In this document: positions 1 to 6,652 of the stretch, one piece after another | How positions within the stretch are numbered: the first letter of the stretch is position 1 | Layout: each line of letters opens with the position of its first letter | NCBI GenBank assembly: GCA_910587105.1 | Contig: CAJUMB010000043.1 | Span: 1 to 30,296 of the forward strand | DNA length: 30,296 nucleotides | Source: an uncultured Lachnospiraceae bacterium | Lineage (GTDB): Bacteria > Bacillota > Clostridia > Lachnospirales > Lachnospiraceae | Direction: 5' to 3' | Program-made: the position numbers and the translations under genes | Notes under the pieces: model-generated | The model's input: the letters and a program-made list of their open reading frames with translations, nothing else | Databases searched by the model: none | Told to the model about the DNA's origin: nothing

Positions 1-1454
1 GCCGAATTTGCCCGTCTGACCTTTTCCAGCAGCTCCATGATGGCCTGCTCCTGTTTCTTCCGGGTTACCATAATCTCTGTGATGTCCTGATGGTAACCAT
101 TCAGACAGGCACCAGGCTTTTTAAATGTTTTGTCCGGCACACCGCCGCAGCGGACATAAATTTTTCCAAGCTCTGGATGATTCCAGGGGTAGATGACCTC
201 GGAACGCCCGGTTTCCAACATCTCCGTCACCGATTCCTTTACCATCTCCACATAGTCAGGCACAATGTTTTCAAACCAGTGCTTATAACACTCCTCTGGC
301 TGGATATCATCCGCTACTCCCAAGAGGAGCCGCATAGTCCGGTCTGTATACATCCGTGGCTGACAGCCCTCCTCCAGTTCAATGGTCCAGATGCCGGTTC
401 TGGCTCCCTCCAGAATGTCCTCCAAGCTCTGTCTTGCCTTCAATTTGTATTTCTCTTCCTGCTCCACCACAGCATTCACATCCCGCTGGGCAAAAATCAC
501 ACAGTTCTCTTCCTCCGTTTTCTCTGTAGCGGAAAAATGCAGTTCCAAGTGTTTCAGGCCATAGAAACTATCGTTCACTTGATACCGTACATAGAACTTC
601 TTCCTGGATCTGAGCTGAGCCAGCAGATAATCCTTTTTTGTCACAGCACGGAGCCGTTCCTGGTCCCGGGGGACCACATACCGGGAAATATACCGCTCCA
701 TAGCTGTCTGATAGCCGTCCTTAAAATGAACGGCCCAATCCATACTCATCCGTTCGCTGTCCCGGTATATTTCGCATTCGCCTGTATCCAAATTCACCTG
801 ATAGATGCCCAGATAATCCACGCTGAGAGAATGGAGAACATTATAGCTCCGCTTTTGAAGCTCACGGACTAAGTTGCGCCGTTTCAGAGAGGAGACGATA
901 AAATATGCTGCAGTCTGGAGCATATTCGATGCATATTCCAGTGAGTTCACCGGCGGATTGTCCACTCCGTAAAAGCCGATAAGATTCTTGCCGTCGTAAA
1001 GAGGAATCACTACAAGAGAGTGGATGCTCTGCCGCTTCAGATTCTCATATTGCAGGGGATTGGTCTCCCGTATATCTTCCAGGCTCTCAATGACGATATG
1101 TCTGCCAATGCCGAAATTCTGATACCAGCTGGCGCACACCTCCGGGGGAACATTTTGAAGATTCTCCTTTTCCGGTTTCACCCCGTCGGCGGTCCACTCA
1201 TAAGTATTGTCATCGCCCCCTGACTCGTTCTGTTCAAAAATATAGGTCCGCTCCCCATTCAGTGCTTTTCCCAGGTGTTCCAGCAGCACGTCCAGGGACT
1301 GGTCCGGGGTTTCCTCCAGCAAGGCGACCCGAAGGCCCTCATTGATAATAGACTCCAGATTCTGAACGCTTTGTATATCACTGTGCTGTCCACGGCCCGC
1401 GGCGGCCGGCGCACCTTCGCTGGTCCCTTGAAAAAGCTCCCTTGAATAATCCAT
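1..1454 (-). CDS. GAF-PAS-PAS sensor protein, probably a histidine kinase (C-terminus outside window)
   Basis: An uninterrupted minus-strand frame of 484 codons runs off the left edge. It was read by translating the reverse complement. Residues about 30-180 look like a GAF domain (ERTYIFEQN, then SLVVIPLYDGKNLIGFYGVD). Residues about 205-310 and 340-455 look like two PAS folds; the second contains RTGIWTIE and ends YHQDITEI. A charged helix follows and the frame is cut at RRANSA. In clostridial hybrid kinases this wording usually leads straight into the HisKA H-box, so a kinase is the best guess, although the kinase domain is not visible. A GGDEF or other output cannot be excluded. The chosen ATG (1454) has GGAGGG a few bases upstream; an in-frame ATG at 1469 overlaps that site. 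No membrane segment is seen, so it is probably cytosolic. Its relation to the sugar genes is unknown. Confidence 0.75.
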   Translation of the reverse strand, partial: MDYSRELFQGTSEGAPAAAGRGQHSDIQSVQNLESIINEGLRVALLEETPDQSLDVLLEHLGKALNGERTYIFEQNESGGDDNTYEWTADGVKPEKENLQNVPPEVCASWYQNFGIGRHIVIESLEDIRETNPLQYENLKRQSIHSLVVIPLYDGKNLIGFYGVDNPPVNSLEYASNMLQTAAYFIVSSLKRRNLVRELQKRSYNVLHSLSVDYLGIYQVNLDTGECEIYRDSERMSMDWAVHFKDGYQTAMERYISRYVVPRDQERLRAVTKKDYLLAQLRSRKKFYVRYQVNDSFYGLKHLELHFSATEKTEEENCVIFAQRDVNAVVEQEEKYKLKARQSLEDILEGARTGIWTIELEEGCQPRMYTDRTMRLLLGVADDIQPEECYKHWFENIVPDYVEMVKESVTEMLETGRSEVIYPWNHPELGKIYVRCGGVPDKTFKKPGACLNGYHQDITEIMVTRKKQEQAIMELLEKVRRANS

Positions 1455-1469
1455 ACCCCTTCCCTCCAT

Positions 1470-1840
1470 ATAGACCGCTTTGCGGCCATAGTCACTGCAC
1501 CCGCGAATTCTGTCACAGAGAGGGCCCTCCCTCGGAAAACTGTGTTTTCAAATATTGGTACAGTTCCATTTTGTTCCTATGTATTTCAACAGCTTTGCCA
1601 CAAAAAGCGGCCGCTCCTGAGTCATAATACCATGTGTCCCCAATCACGTCAATATAGAGGGCGGCTGTCCCTATAGATAATCTCATGGGCCTGCTGAATC
1701 TTCCATTAAATGAAAAATAGTTTTGTGGTAACTTCGGCAGTTTCACTAATTTGGGGTAAGGCCGGAGCGCAATGCTAAGATACTATATTACTGTTTATAA
1801 GATTGCAATTTTTGCGTATTTATCAAAGAATCACAAAAAT
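1470..1840. other. Intergenic stretch without a convincing gene
   Basis: About 370 bases lie between the sensor gene start and the iolG promoter region. The only sizeable frame (1513-1746, minus, 77 codons from a GTG) has no ribosome binding site and no family I recognise. Base composition becomes AT-rich from about 1770, as expected when approaching a promoter. No RNA gene, repeat or clear terminator was recognised. Confidence 0.4.
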
Positions 1841-1852
1841 GATAAAGATAAT

Positions 1853-1881
1853 TTGTCAATAATATCAATAGACAGTATAAA
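1853..1881 (+). promoter_or_regulatory. Sigma-A-type promoter of the iolG operon
   Basis: TTGTCA at 1853-1858 and TATAAA at 1876-1881 are separated by 17 bases, close to the sigma-A consensus. Transcription would start near 1888, giving a leader of about 160 bases before the TTG start of iolG. The perfect palindrome CAGTATACTG (1889-1898) sits at the expected start site and could be an operator. The spacer and -10 closely resemble a minus-strand sequence at 21105-21127 upstream of importer B. Confidence 0.7.
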
Positions 1882-1910
1882 CGGAATTCAGTATACTGAT
1901 TCCAATGTAA

Positions 1911-1928
1911 CGAGCACGAGCTCGCAAA
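1911..1928 (+). promoter_or_regulatory. Candidate operator CGAG-CA-CGAGCTCG in the iolG leader
   Basis: The stretch contains the palindrome CGAGCTCG (1917-1924) preceded by another CGAG. A matching CGAG-NN-CGAGCTC is found on the minus strand at 21063-21075, also 29 bases downstream of a similar -10 element. Seen read in the opposite direction, 15 of 17 bases also match, because the motif is near-palindromic. Its place downstream of the start site suits a repressor that blocks elongation. The binding protein is unknown; one of the two LacI-type proteins is a candidate. Confidence 0.5.
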
Positions 1929-2050
1929 CAGACCGCGGCAAAGTAGAGTATAAGATACAATATAAACTATATTTCATTAAAGAGGATTTTTGTAAAGTAT
2001 AAGAGTAAAAAAAGATTGGTATCATCATAAAAACTAGGGAGGAAAATGCA

Positions 2051-3076
2051 TTGAGTACAGAATTAAAGATCGGGGTTGTTGGGACTGGTGCAATCGGCAG
2101 AACACATATGGAGCGCATCAATGAGAGATTGAAAGGGGCGAAAGTCACTGCCTGCTCGGATGCAAATGAGGATTTTGGCAGATCAGCTGCCGAAAAGTAT
2201 GGATGTAAATTTTATGCAGACGGAGAAGCAATGATTGCTTCTGACCATGTGGATGCTGTGGTGGTTACGACTCTTGACCCTTACCATGAACAGTATGTTA
2301 TGGCGGCAGTGAAAGCCGGCAAATATGTATTCTGTGAGAAACCGCTGGCGCCGGAGCCAGAGGCGTGCAGAAGGATTGTGGATGCAGAGATTGCAGGGGG
2401 AAAGAAGCTGGTTCAGGTGGGCTTCATGAGAAGATACGACCCGGGCTACCGTCAGTTAAAAGAGGTCATACATAACCGTACTTACGGGGAACCGCTGATG
2501 CTTCACTGTGCGCACCGGAATGCTTCTGTGGATGAAAGCTATACAACGCCCATGGCCGTGGAGAATTCCATGATTCATGAAATTGATGTATTGAGATGGC
2601 TTTTGGACGAAGAATACGATACGGCGGAAGTGGTATTTGCAAAAAATACAAAGCGTGCCCATAAAAATCTTATGGACCCGCAGATTATGATTCTGACTAC
2701 AAAATCCGGGGTGAGGATTGATGTGGAGGCATTTGTCAATACAGGGCACTGTTATGACATTAAGTGTGAGGTATGCTGCGAAGATGCAATCTTAAATCTC
2801 CCGGAACCGGCAAGTATTCAGGTATGCGCTGACGCACATAGGGGACATGCCATTGACAGTGACTGGTCCACGCGGTTTGTGGAAGCGTATAATATAGAAT
2901 TTCAGGAATGGATCAACGGGGTAAAAGCGGGGCGGGTTGACGGCCCCACTGCCTGGGACGGATATGTGGGACAGGTAACTGCAGCAGCGGCTTCAAAGGC
3001 CAGGGATACCCAGACTGTGGTAAAGATTGAGATGGATGAAATGCCGGAGTTTTATAGGCAGGATATAGGCAGATAA
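2051..3076 (+). CDS. iolG: Inositol 2-dehydrogenase family oxidoreductase (Gfo/Idh/MocA)
   Basis: This 341-residue cytosolic NAD(P)-dependent dehydrogenase is expected to oxidise myo-inositol to scyllo-inosose, the first step of inositol catabolism. The N-terminus has the Rossmann motif GVVGTGAIG (residues 8-16), then the EKP motif with Lys97, and NSMIHEID with His176. Lys97 and His176 fall at the numbers known for the catalytic residues of the B. subtilis enzyme. The third, Asp172, is Asn here. Length is normal for IolG. The start is TTG at 2051, with GGGAGG about 9 bases upstream; the ATG at 2046 is out of frame and stops at once. It is first in a three-gene operon with iolH 21 bases downstream. 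A related keto-sugar or glycoside dehydrogenase is the main alternative, since this superfamily changes substrate easily. Confidence 0.82.
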   Translation: MSTELKIGVVGTGAIGRTHMERINERLKGAKVTACSDANEDFGRSAAEKYGCKFYADGEAMIASDHVDAVVVTTLDPYHEQYVMAAVKAGKYVFCEKPLAPEPEACRRIVDAEIAGGKKLVQVGFMRRYDPGYRQLKEVIHNRTYGEPLMLHCAHRNASVDESYTTPMAVENSMIHEIDVLRWLLDEEYDTAEVVFAKNTKRAHKNLMDPQIMILTTKSGVRIDVEAFVNTGHCYDIKCEVCCEDAILNLPEPASIQVCADAHRGHAIDSDWSTRFVEAYNIEFQEWINGVKAGRVDGPTAWDGYVGQVTAAAASKARDTQTVVKIEMDEMPEFYRQDIGR

Positions 3077-3097
3077 AGAGATGGGAGGATGAAAGGT

Positions 3098-4030
3098 ATG
3101 AAGATAGCATTTGATGTGGATGTACTGGCGAAGCAGATGGACATTAACAGGATGGTTCATCAGGTGTCAGACTGGGGGTACAAGTATATTGAGCAGTCTC
3201 CCCATCCCAGGATTAATCCTTTTTATAAACACCCTTTGTTTTCAGAGGAGTGTGAGAAAGAATACAGGAAAGCACTGAAAGAAACAGGAGTGGAGATATC
3301 TTCTTTTATTGTGGTATACCGCTGGTCAGGGCCTTCGGAGGAGCAGAGAAGGTTTGCAGTGGCCAACTGGAAGAGGATGATTCAGATTGCCGCGGATATG
3401 GGGGTTACGGTGATTAATACGGAATTATCCGGCGACCCCAATCAGCAGGAAATCTGCAATGGCATGTGGTTCCAGTCCATGGAAGAATTGCTGCCGCTGA
3501 TTGAACGGGAAGGAATCCGGGTGGAGATCCAGTCCCATCCTTATGATTTCTGTGAATGGAACAATGAGACCTGCGATATGGTGAAGTCTTTCCGGTCGCC
3601 ATATCTGGGGTATGTGTATTCCGCTCCCCATGGGTTCTTCTATGATGAGGGAAAAGGGGATGTACGTTCCATGCTTCGGTATGCAGGAGATGAGCTGACA
3701 CACGTGTTGTTTGCAGATACTTTCAATCAGACGCTGGACTGCCGGTACATTGCCAACCCGCCCTGGCTGAATGCAAGAGGAAAGGCGGATGTGACCATCC
3801 ATCAGCATCTGGCTATGGGAGAAGGGGATGTGGACTTTGAGGGCATCTTTCAGACATTGAGAGAGATGGACTTTGCTAATAAGCAGCTGAGGGCAGATGC
3901 GCCAAAGAAAGGCGGAGACAACATTGCCTGTGTGTCCATGTTTGGATTTCCTGAAAAAATGGACCGTCAGGCACCGGAGGCACGGGAACGGATAGAGAAA
4001 GAGCTTTTACAATTATCTGTAACAGACTGA
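3098..4030 (+). CDS. iolH: IolH-like sugar phosphate isomerase/epimerase (TIM barrel)
   Basis: A 310-residue protein of the xylose-isomerase-like TIM-barrel superfamily (COG1082). The opening MKIAFDVD, FYKHP, VYRWSGP, NWKRMIQIA, SGDPN, QSHPYDF, APHGFFYDEGKGD, SMLRYAGDELTH and the late IHQH...GEGDVDF follow B. subtilis IolH closely as I remember it. Likely metal ligands are among Glu143, His147, His178 and Asp207. The role of IolH in inositol catabolism is not settled; isomerisation or epimerisation of a keto-cyclitol intermediate is inferred. GGGAGG (3083-3088) directly abuts an earlier ATG at 3089 but lies 9 bases before the ATG at 3098, so 3098 is preferred. Near the C-terminus a Lys/Gly-rich stretch (residues about 263-276) replaces the compact end I expect of IolH. 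It lies between iolG and another barrel protein in one operon. Confidence 0.72.
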   Translation: MKIAFDVDVLAKQMDINRMVHQVSDWGYKYIEQSPHPRINPFYKHPLFSEECEKEYRKALKETGVEISSFIVVYRWSGPSEEQRRFAVANWKRMIQIAADMGVTVINTELSGDPNQQEICNGMWFQSMEELLPLIEREGIRVEIQSHPYDFCEWNNETCDMVKSFRSPYLGYVYSAPHGFFYDEGKGDVRSMLRYAGDELTHVLFADTFNQTLDCRYIANPPWLNARGKADVTIHQHLAMGEGDVDFEGIFQTLREMDFANKQLRADAPKKGGDNIACVSMFGFPEKMDRQAPEARERIEKELLQLSVTD

Positions 4031-4052
4031 TAAAACGAGAGGAGAATGGAGA

Positions 4053-4991
4053 ATGAAACTTGCAATTTGTACAGATGTATTTGCAGATTTGTCTTATACA
4101 GAAATGCTTGATAAAGTTAAGTCTTTGGGAATTGACGCAGTGGAGATGACTGCGGGGGGCTGGGGAGCCAGGAAACATTGCAATACAAAGGAACTGCTGG
4201 CCGATGGGGATAAGCTGGCGGCTTTTCAGGAGGAGCTTGATAAACGGGGGATGAGAATCTCGGCGCTGAATACTTCCTGCAACCCTTTGTGGCCGTCCAA
4301 GACAGGGGAAGAGTTTAGGGCCTCCATGTATGACTGCGCAGAGCTGGCCAAAAAGCTGGGTGTGAAAAAGATTGTGGCTATGGCAGGGCTTCCTGCGGGA
4401 AATGAGACAGATACCACGCCCAACTGGATTACCTCTACGGTTTCCTGGCCGGATTTTATGGCTCCGGCATATGAGTATCAGTGGAAGGTTACCATTGAAT
4501 TCTGGAAAGAATATGCAGCACACTGTAAAAAATGCGGCGTGGAAAAAATTGCAATCGAGGAATTTCCGGGGACCATGGTGTGGTCGGTGGAGACTATGCT
4601 GAAGCTGAGAAATGCCACAGACCCCATGGTGGGCATCAATCTGGACCCGTCCCATATGATCATACTTGGGGCAGATCCCATTGCCGCAGCCCGGGCGCTG
4701 AAAGGCTGCATCTTCCATGTCCACGGCAAAGATGCCCGCATTGAGAGGGGATTGGCAGATTTGAATGGCCTGCCGGAACCGAAACCGGTAACCGAGACAG
4801 GGGACCGTGTGTGGAATTATGTGGCTGTGGGATGTGGTAAAGACCTTCAGTGGTGGAAAGAATTTTTCTCTGTGCTGAGCATGATGGGTTATGACGGGGA
4901 CGTGTCGCTGGAGATGGAGGACATGACCATGTCTGTGGATGCAGGGGTACAGACATCTGTCAATGCGCTGGAACAGACAATCAGTAAATAG
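4053..4991 (+). CDS. Sugar phosphate isomerase/epimerase, TIM barrel (COG1082)
   Basis: A 312-residue xylose-isomerase-like barrel, distinct from its neighbour IolH. The first strand is MKLAICTDVF. Putative metal-site residues occur in the order expected for the fold: Glu169/Glu170 (EEFPG), Asp198 and His201 (NLDPSH), His222/His224 (HVHGKD) and Glu287 (SLEMED). It starts 22 bases after iolH, with AGAGGAG upstream, and ends just before a strong terminator, so it closes the operon. Proteins of this type often pair with Gfo/Idh/MocA dehydrogenases and act on keto-sugars, as in the E. coli ycj cluster or C-glycoside cleavage systems. It could be an inosose isomerase (IolI role) or an epimerase for a non-myo cyclitol; the sequence does not decide. 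Confidence 0.7.
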   Translation: MKLAICTDVFADLSYTEMLDKVKSLGIDAVEMTAGGWGARKHCNTKELLADGDKLAAFQEELDKRGMRISALNTSCNPLWPSKTGEEFRASMYDCAELAKKLGVKKIVAMAGLPAGNETDTTPNWITSTVSWPDFMAPAYEYQWKVTIEFWKEYAAHCKKCGVEKIAIEEFPGTMVWSVETMLKLRNATDPMVGINLDPSHMIILGADPIAAARALKGCIFHVHGKDARIERGLADLNGLPEPKPVTETGDRVWNYVAVGCGKDLQWWKEFFSVLSMMGYDGDVSLEMEDMTMSVDAGVQTSVNALEQTISK

Positions 4992-5002
4992 GGAAAATAC
5001 CA

Positions 5003-5033
5003 AAAAGGTTAGACTCAGGGTCTAACCTTTTTT
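5003..5033. terminator. Bidirectional Rho-independent terminator
   Basis: A 12-base-pair stem, AAAAGGTTAGAC (5003-5014) with its exact complement at 5020-5031, has a 5-base loop. T runs follow on the plus strand, and the A run gives T runs on the minus strand. It lies between two convergent genes, the last gene of the iolG operon and the small Cys-rich gene, and probably stops both. Confidence 0.9.
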
Positions 5034-5043
5034 GCACGAATAC

Positions 5044-5352
5044 TTATTCGGAAGGCTGGATTTCATTGACAATTGTATGTTCTGTCAGTTCAGATAGAAC
5101 TTTTATTCTTTTATTTAGAATGGGCCGCATACAATTGGGGACATGTTCCTGATGGGCCCGGTGAATCGCCACGCATTCTTTGCAGTTTCCGTGATAAGGA
5201 CAGGCTTCCTGACAGGGACAGTGGTCTTTATCTTTATACTCATTTCTGAATTCTGTAATGAATTCTTCCTGCAGGCGGGCACCTTCTTCCTGGTTTCCTT
5301 TATGCATTTCTGCCACAGCCTGTAATTCTTTTTCGTTGCAGTCAATAGTCAT
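5044..5352 (-). CDS. Small Cys/His-rich protein, probable metal-binding
   Basis: A 102-residue soluble protein. The N-terminal half is acidic and helical. The C-terminal half holds HCPCQEACPYHGNC followed by KEC, HRAH, EH and PNC, giving six cysteines and several histidines within about 30 residues, a pattern that suggests a zinc site or small metal cluster. I have the impression that similar short proteins are widespread in clostridia, but I cannot name a function. ATG at 5352 has an AGGAG site about 10 bases upstream. It is convergent with the iolG operon and is preceded by the AraC gene at 5473, 120 bases away, so it may be co-transcribed with that gene. No link to sugar use is visible. 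Confidence 0.6.
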   Translation of the reverse strand: MTIDCNEKELQAVAEMHKGNQEEGARLQEEFITEFRNEYKDKDHCPCQEACPYHGNCKECVAIHRAHQEHVPNCMRPILNKRIKVLSELTEHTIVNEIQPSE

Positions 5353-5472
5353 ATGTATGAAACTCCTATATCTTTGGTTTTCAATGTTTCTATCACTATA
5401 CTATCATAATGAGCGATATATTTCCAGCACTTTCTGCAGGGATGCTGCTGCTTATTTTGCTGCTGTTTCGGC

Positions 5473-6315
5473 TTATCGGCCCCGGTGTATATTGCGGTAC
5501 TGGCCGGGAGAATAGTTGATTTTTCTCGTAAAAATATTGGTCAGGCTGCTTGCAGATGAGTACCCTACTTCATAAGCAATTTCCTCGACAGATTTGGTGG
5601 TATGTACCAATAGAACTTTTGCCTGGTCCAGCCGTGCATTAATGACAAATTCAATGGGCGAAAAACCAGTCTGCTCTTTGAAGATATGGGCGAAATAGTA
5701 AGTGCTCAGATTGGTCTCACCGGCAAGGGTCTCCAGAGAGATAGTTTCCGCTAGGTGGGAGCGGATATAACGGATGGCCTGGTCTACAGGATTGTCCTTT
5801 TCATACTGCTGGCTGTCGGGAGCCAGAAGGTATTCGAATACATGGTAAATCCGCATGGAGCTCTGAAACATGGTTTCCACCCCTCCGGATTGATAAAAGT
5901 ATACCATATTATAGAGAAGGTTTCCGATCAGAATATTATTTTCATGGCGGATTAGGGGGCCCTGCTGACTCAGAATATACTGGCAGATTTCATGGGAGTT
6001 GGACCCGTCAAAGTGCATATAGACGAATTCCAGTCCATCATGGGCGCGGTAATAATGGGGTTCGTAACAATCCAAAAGGACCACGTCGCCTTTTTTTGCA
6101 TCAAAGACTTCGTTTCGGTATTCCACATGAAACAATCCTTCCCGGACATAGACCACCAGCAGAGGGGGATAAGTCTTCCGTTTCATGAAGTAGGCACTGG
6201 TGCAGAAAAAGTGTCCACACCAGGTAGGATAGAAATAAAGTTTTTTGGCCAGTTCCGACGGCGTGAAAGAAAAGCAGACCGAGTTTGACAGCGTACCCAC
6301 ATCTACAGATTTCAT
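5473..6315 (-). CDS. AraC-family transcriptional regulator (paralogue 1 of 3)
   Basis: A 280-residue regulator. The N-terminal sensor part is a cupin-like AraC binding domain (WCGHFFC, YPPLLVVYVREG, GDVVLLDCYEPHYY). The C-terminal 100 residues carry two helix-turn-helix units: ISLETLAGETNLSTYYFAHI and SVEEIAYEVGYSSASSLTNI, with the usual RLDQAKVLL link. The preferred ATG (6315) has GGGAGG 8 bases upstream; the longer frame to 6363 lacks a site. The N-terminal half closely resembles those of the regulators at 9040 and 9887. It is divergent from the LacI/URO-D operon, and the 41-base element at 6338-6378 lies just upstream of its start. It is therefore the best candidate to bind that element and its copy in front of importer B. 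The effector is probably a sugar or cyclitol. Confidence 0.85.
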   Translation of the reverse strand: MKSVDVGTLSNSVCFSFTPSELAKKLYFYPTWCGHFFCTSAYFMKRKTYPPLLVVYVREGLFHVEYRNEVFDAKKGDVVLLDCYEPHYYRAHDGLEFVYMHFDGSNSHEICQYILSQQGPLIRHENNILIGNLLYNMVYFYQSGGVETMFQSSMRIYHVFEYLLAPDSQQYEKDNPVDQAIRYIRSHLAETISLETLAGETNLSTYYFAHIFKEQTGFSPIEFVINARLDQAKVLLVHTTKSVEEIAYEVGYSSASSLTNIFTRKINYSPGQYRNIHRGR

Positions 6316-6337
6316 AAGTGAACCTCCCAAAATGTAA

Positions 6338-6378
6338 AACAAGAATGATGAAGATTTTGACAAGACAGGTTATTTACT
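6338..6378 (+). promoter_or_regulatory. Activator-type element with ACAAGA half-sites 21 bp apart
   Basis: ACAAGA occurs at 6339-6344 and again at 6360-6365, exactly 21 bases later, the spacing typical of tandem AraC-family half-sites. The block ends in the -35 hexamer of a plus-strand promoter. A block with 38 of 41 identical bases is found on the minus strand at 20985-21025 in front of importer B, at the same spacing to the same kind of promoter. The neighbouring AraC gene (5473-6315) is the obvious candidate to bind it. Confidence 0.75.
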
Positions 6379-6401
6379 GTTTCATGTCCTTATCATATAA
6401 T
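6373..6401 (+). promoter_or_regulatory. Promoter for the LacI/URO-D operon
   Basis: TTTACT (6373-6378) and a perfect TATAAT (6396-6401) are 17 bases apart. The -35 is imperfect (4 of 6), fitting activation from the adjoining element. The start would be near 6408, leaving a leader of about 245 bases before the ATG at 6653. A second, weaker possibility closer to the gene is TTGGGA (6584-6589) with TAAAAT (6608-6613), 18 bases apart. Confidence 0.65.
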
Positions 6402-6513
6402 ATAACTGTCATCAAGGAAATAACCGCTTATACCAAAGTTTAGCAACGGTTTTTGTGGAATATTACAAATATTCTTGTATGGCAAAAATGGGCAAGCTGT
6501 CTTAGCTTTTGCG

Positions 6514-6563
6514 TGTGTTTGAAAATCACCTCCTTCATTCTCAGATATAGATTTTCAAACACA
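6514..6563. repeat. 14-bp perfect inverted repeat related to a mobile-element end
   Basis: TGTGTTTGAAAATC at 6514-6527 is repeated inverted at 6550-6563 around a 22-base centre. The core GTGTTTGAAAAT is also the core of the terminal inverted repeats of the element at 14567-14736. This may be a relic or miniature version of that element. In the leader of the LacI gene it could fold as an RNA hairpin; no T run follows, so it is not an obvious terminator. Confidence 0.6.
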
Positions 6564-6652
6564 TTCTGGAAAAGTTCTCTTTATTGGGAGAGTTCTGCGT
6601 GTTATGATAAAATGATATGTATGGAACTGGAATAAGGAAGGGAAAAGATAGC

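Noticed and set aside
90..872. 260-codon plus-strand frame
   Set aside because: It is the antisense of the sensor gene, whose minus-strand product has clear GAF and PAS features; this frame gives a Cys/His/Leu-rich sequence with no family likeness.
1513..1746. 77-codon minus-strand frame upstream of the sensor gene
   Set aside because: It starts with GTG without a ribosome site, has no recognised family and no conserved context; kept only as a note in the intergenic entry.
1772..2002. 76-codon plus-strand frame in the iolG leader
   Set aside because: It covers the promoter and operator region, has low-complexity AT-driven composition and no good ribosome site.
3876..5003. 375-codon minus-strand frame opposite iolH and the isomerase gene
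   Set aside because: It overlaps two well-supported genes on the other strand and its Cys/His-rich composition is typical of an antisense shadow.
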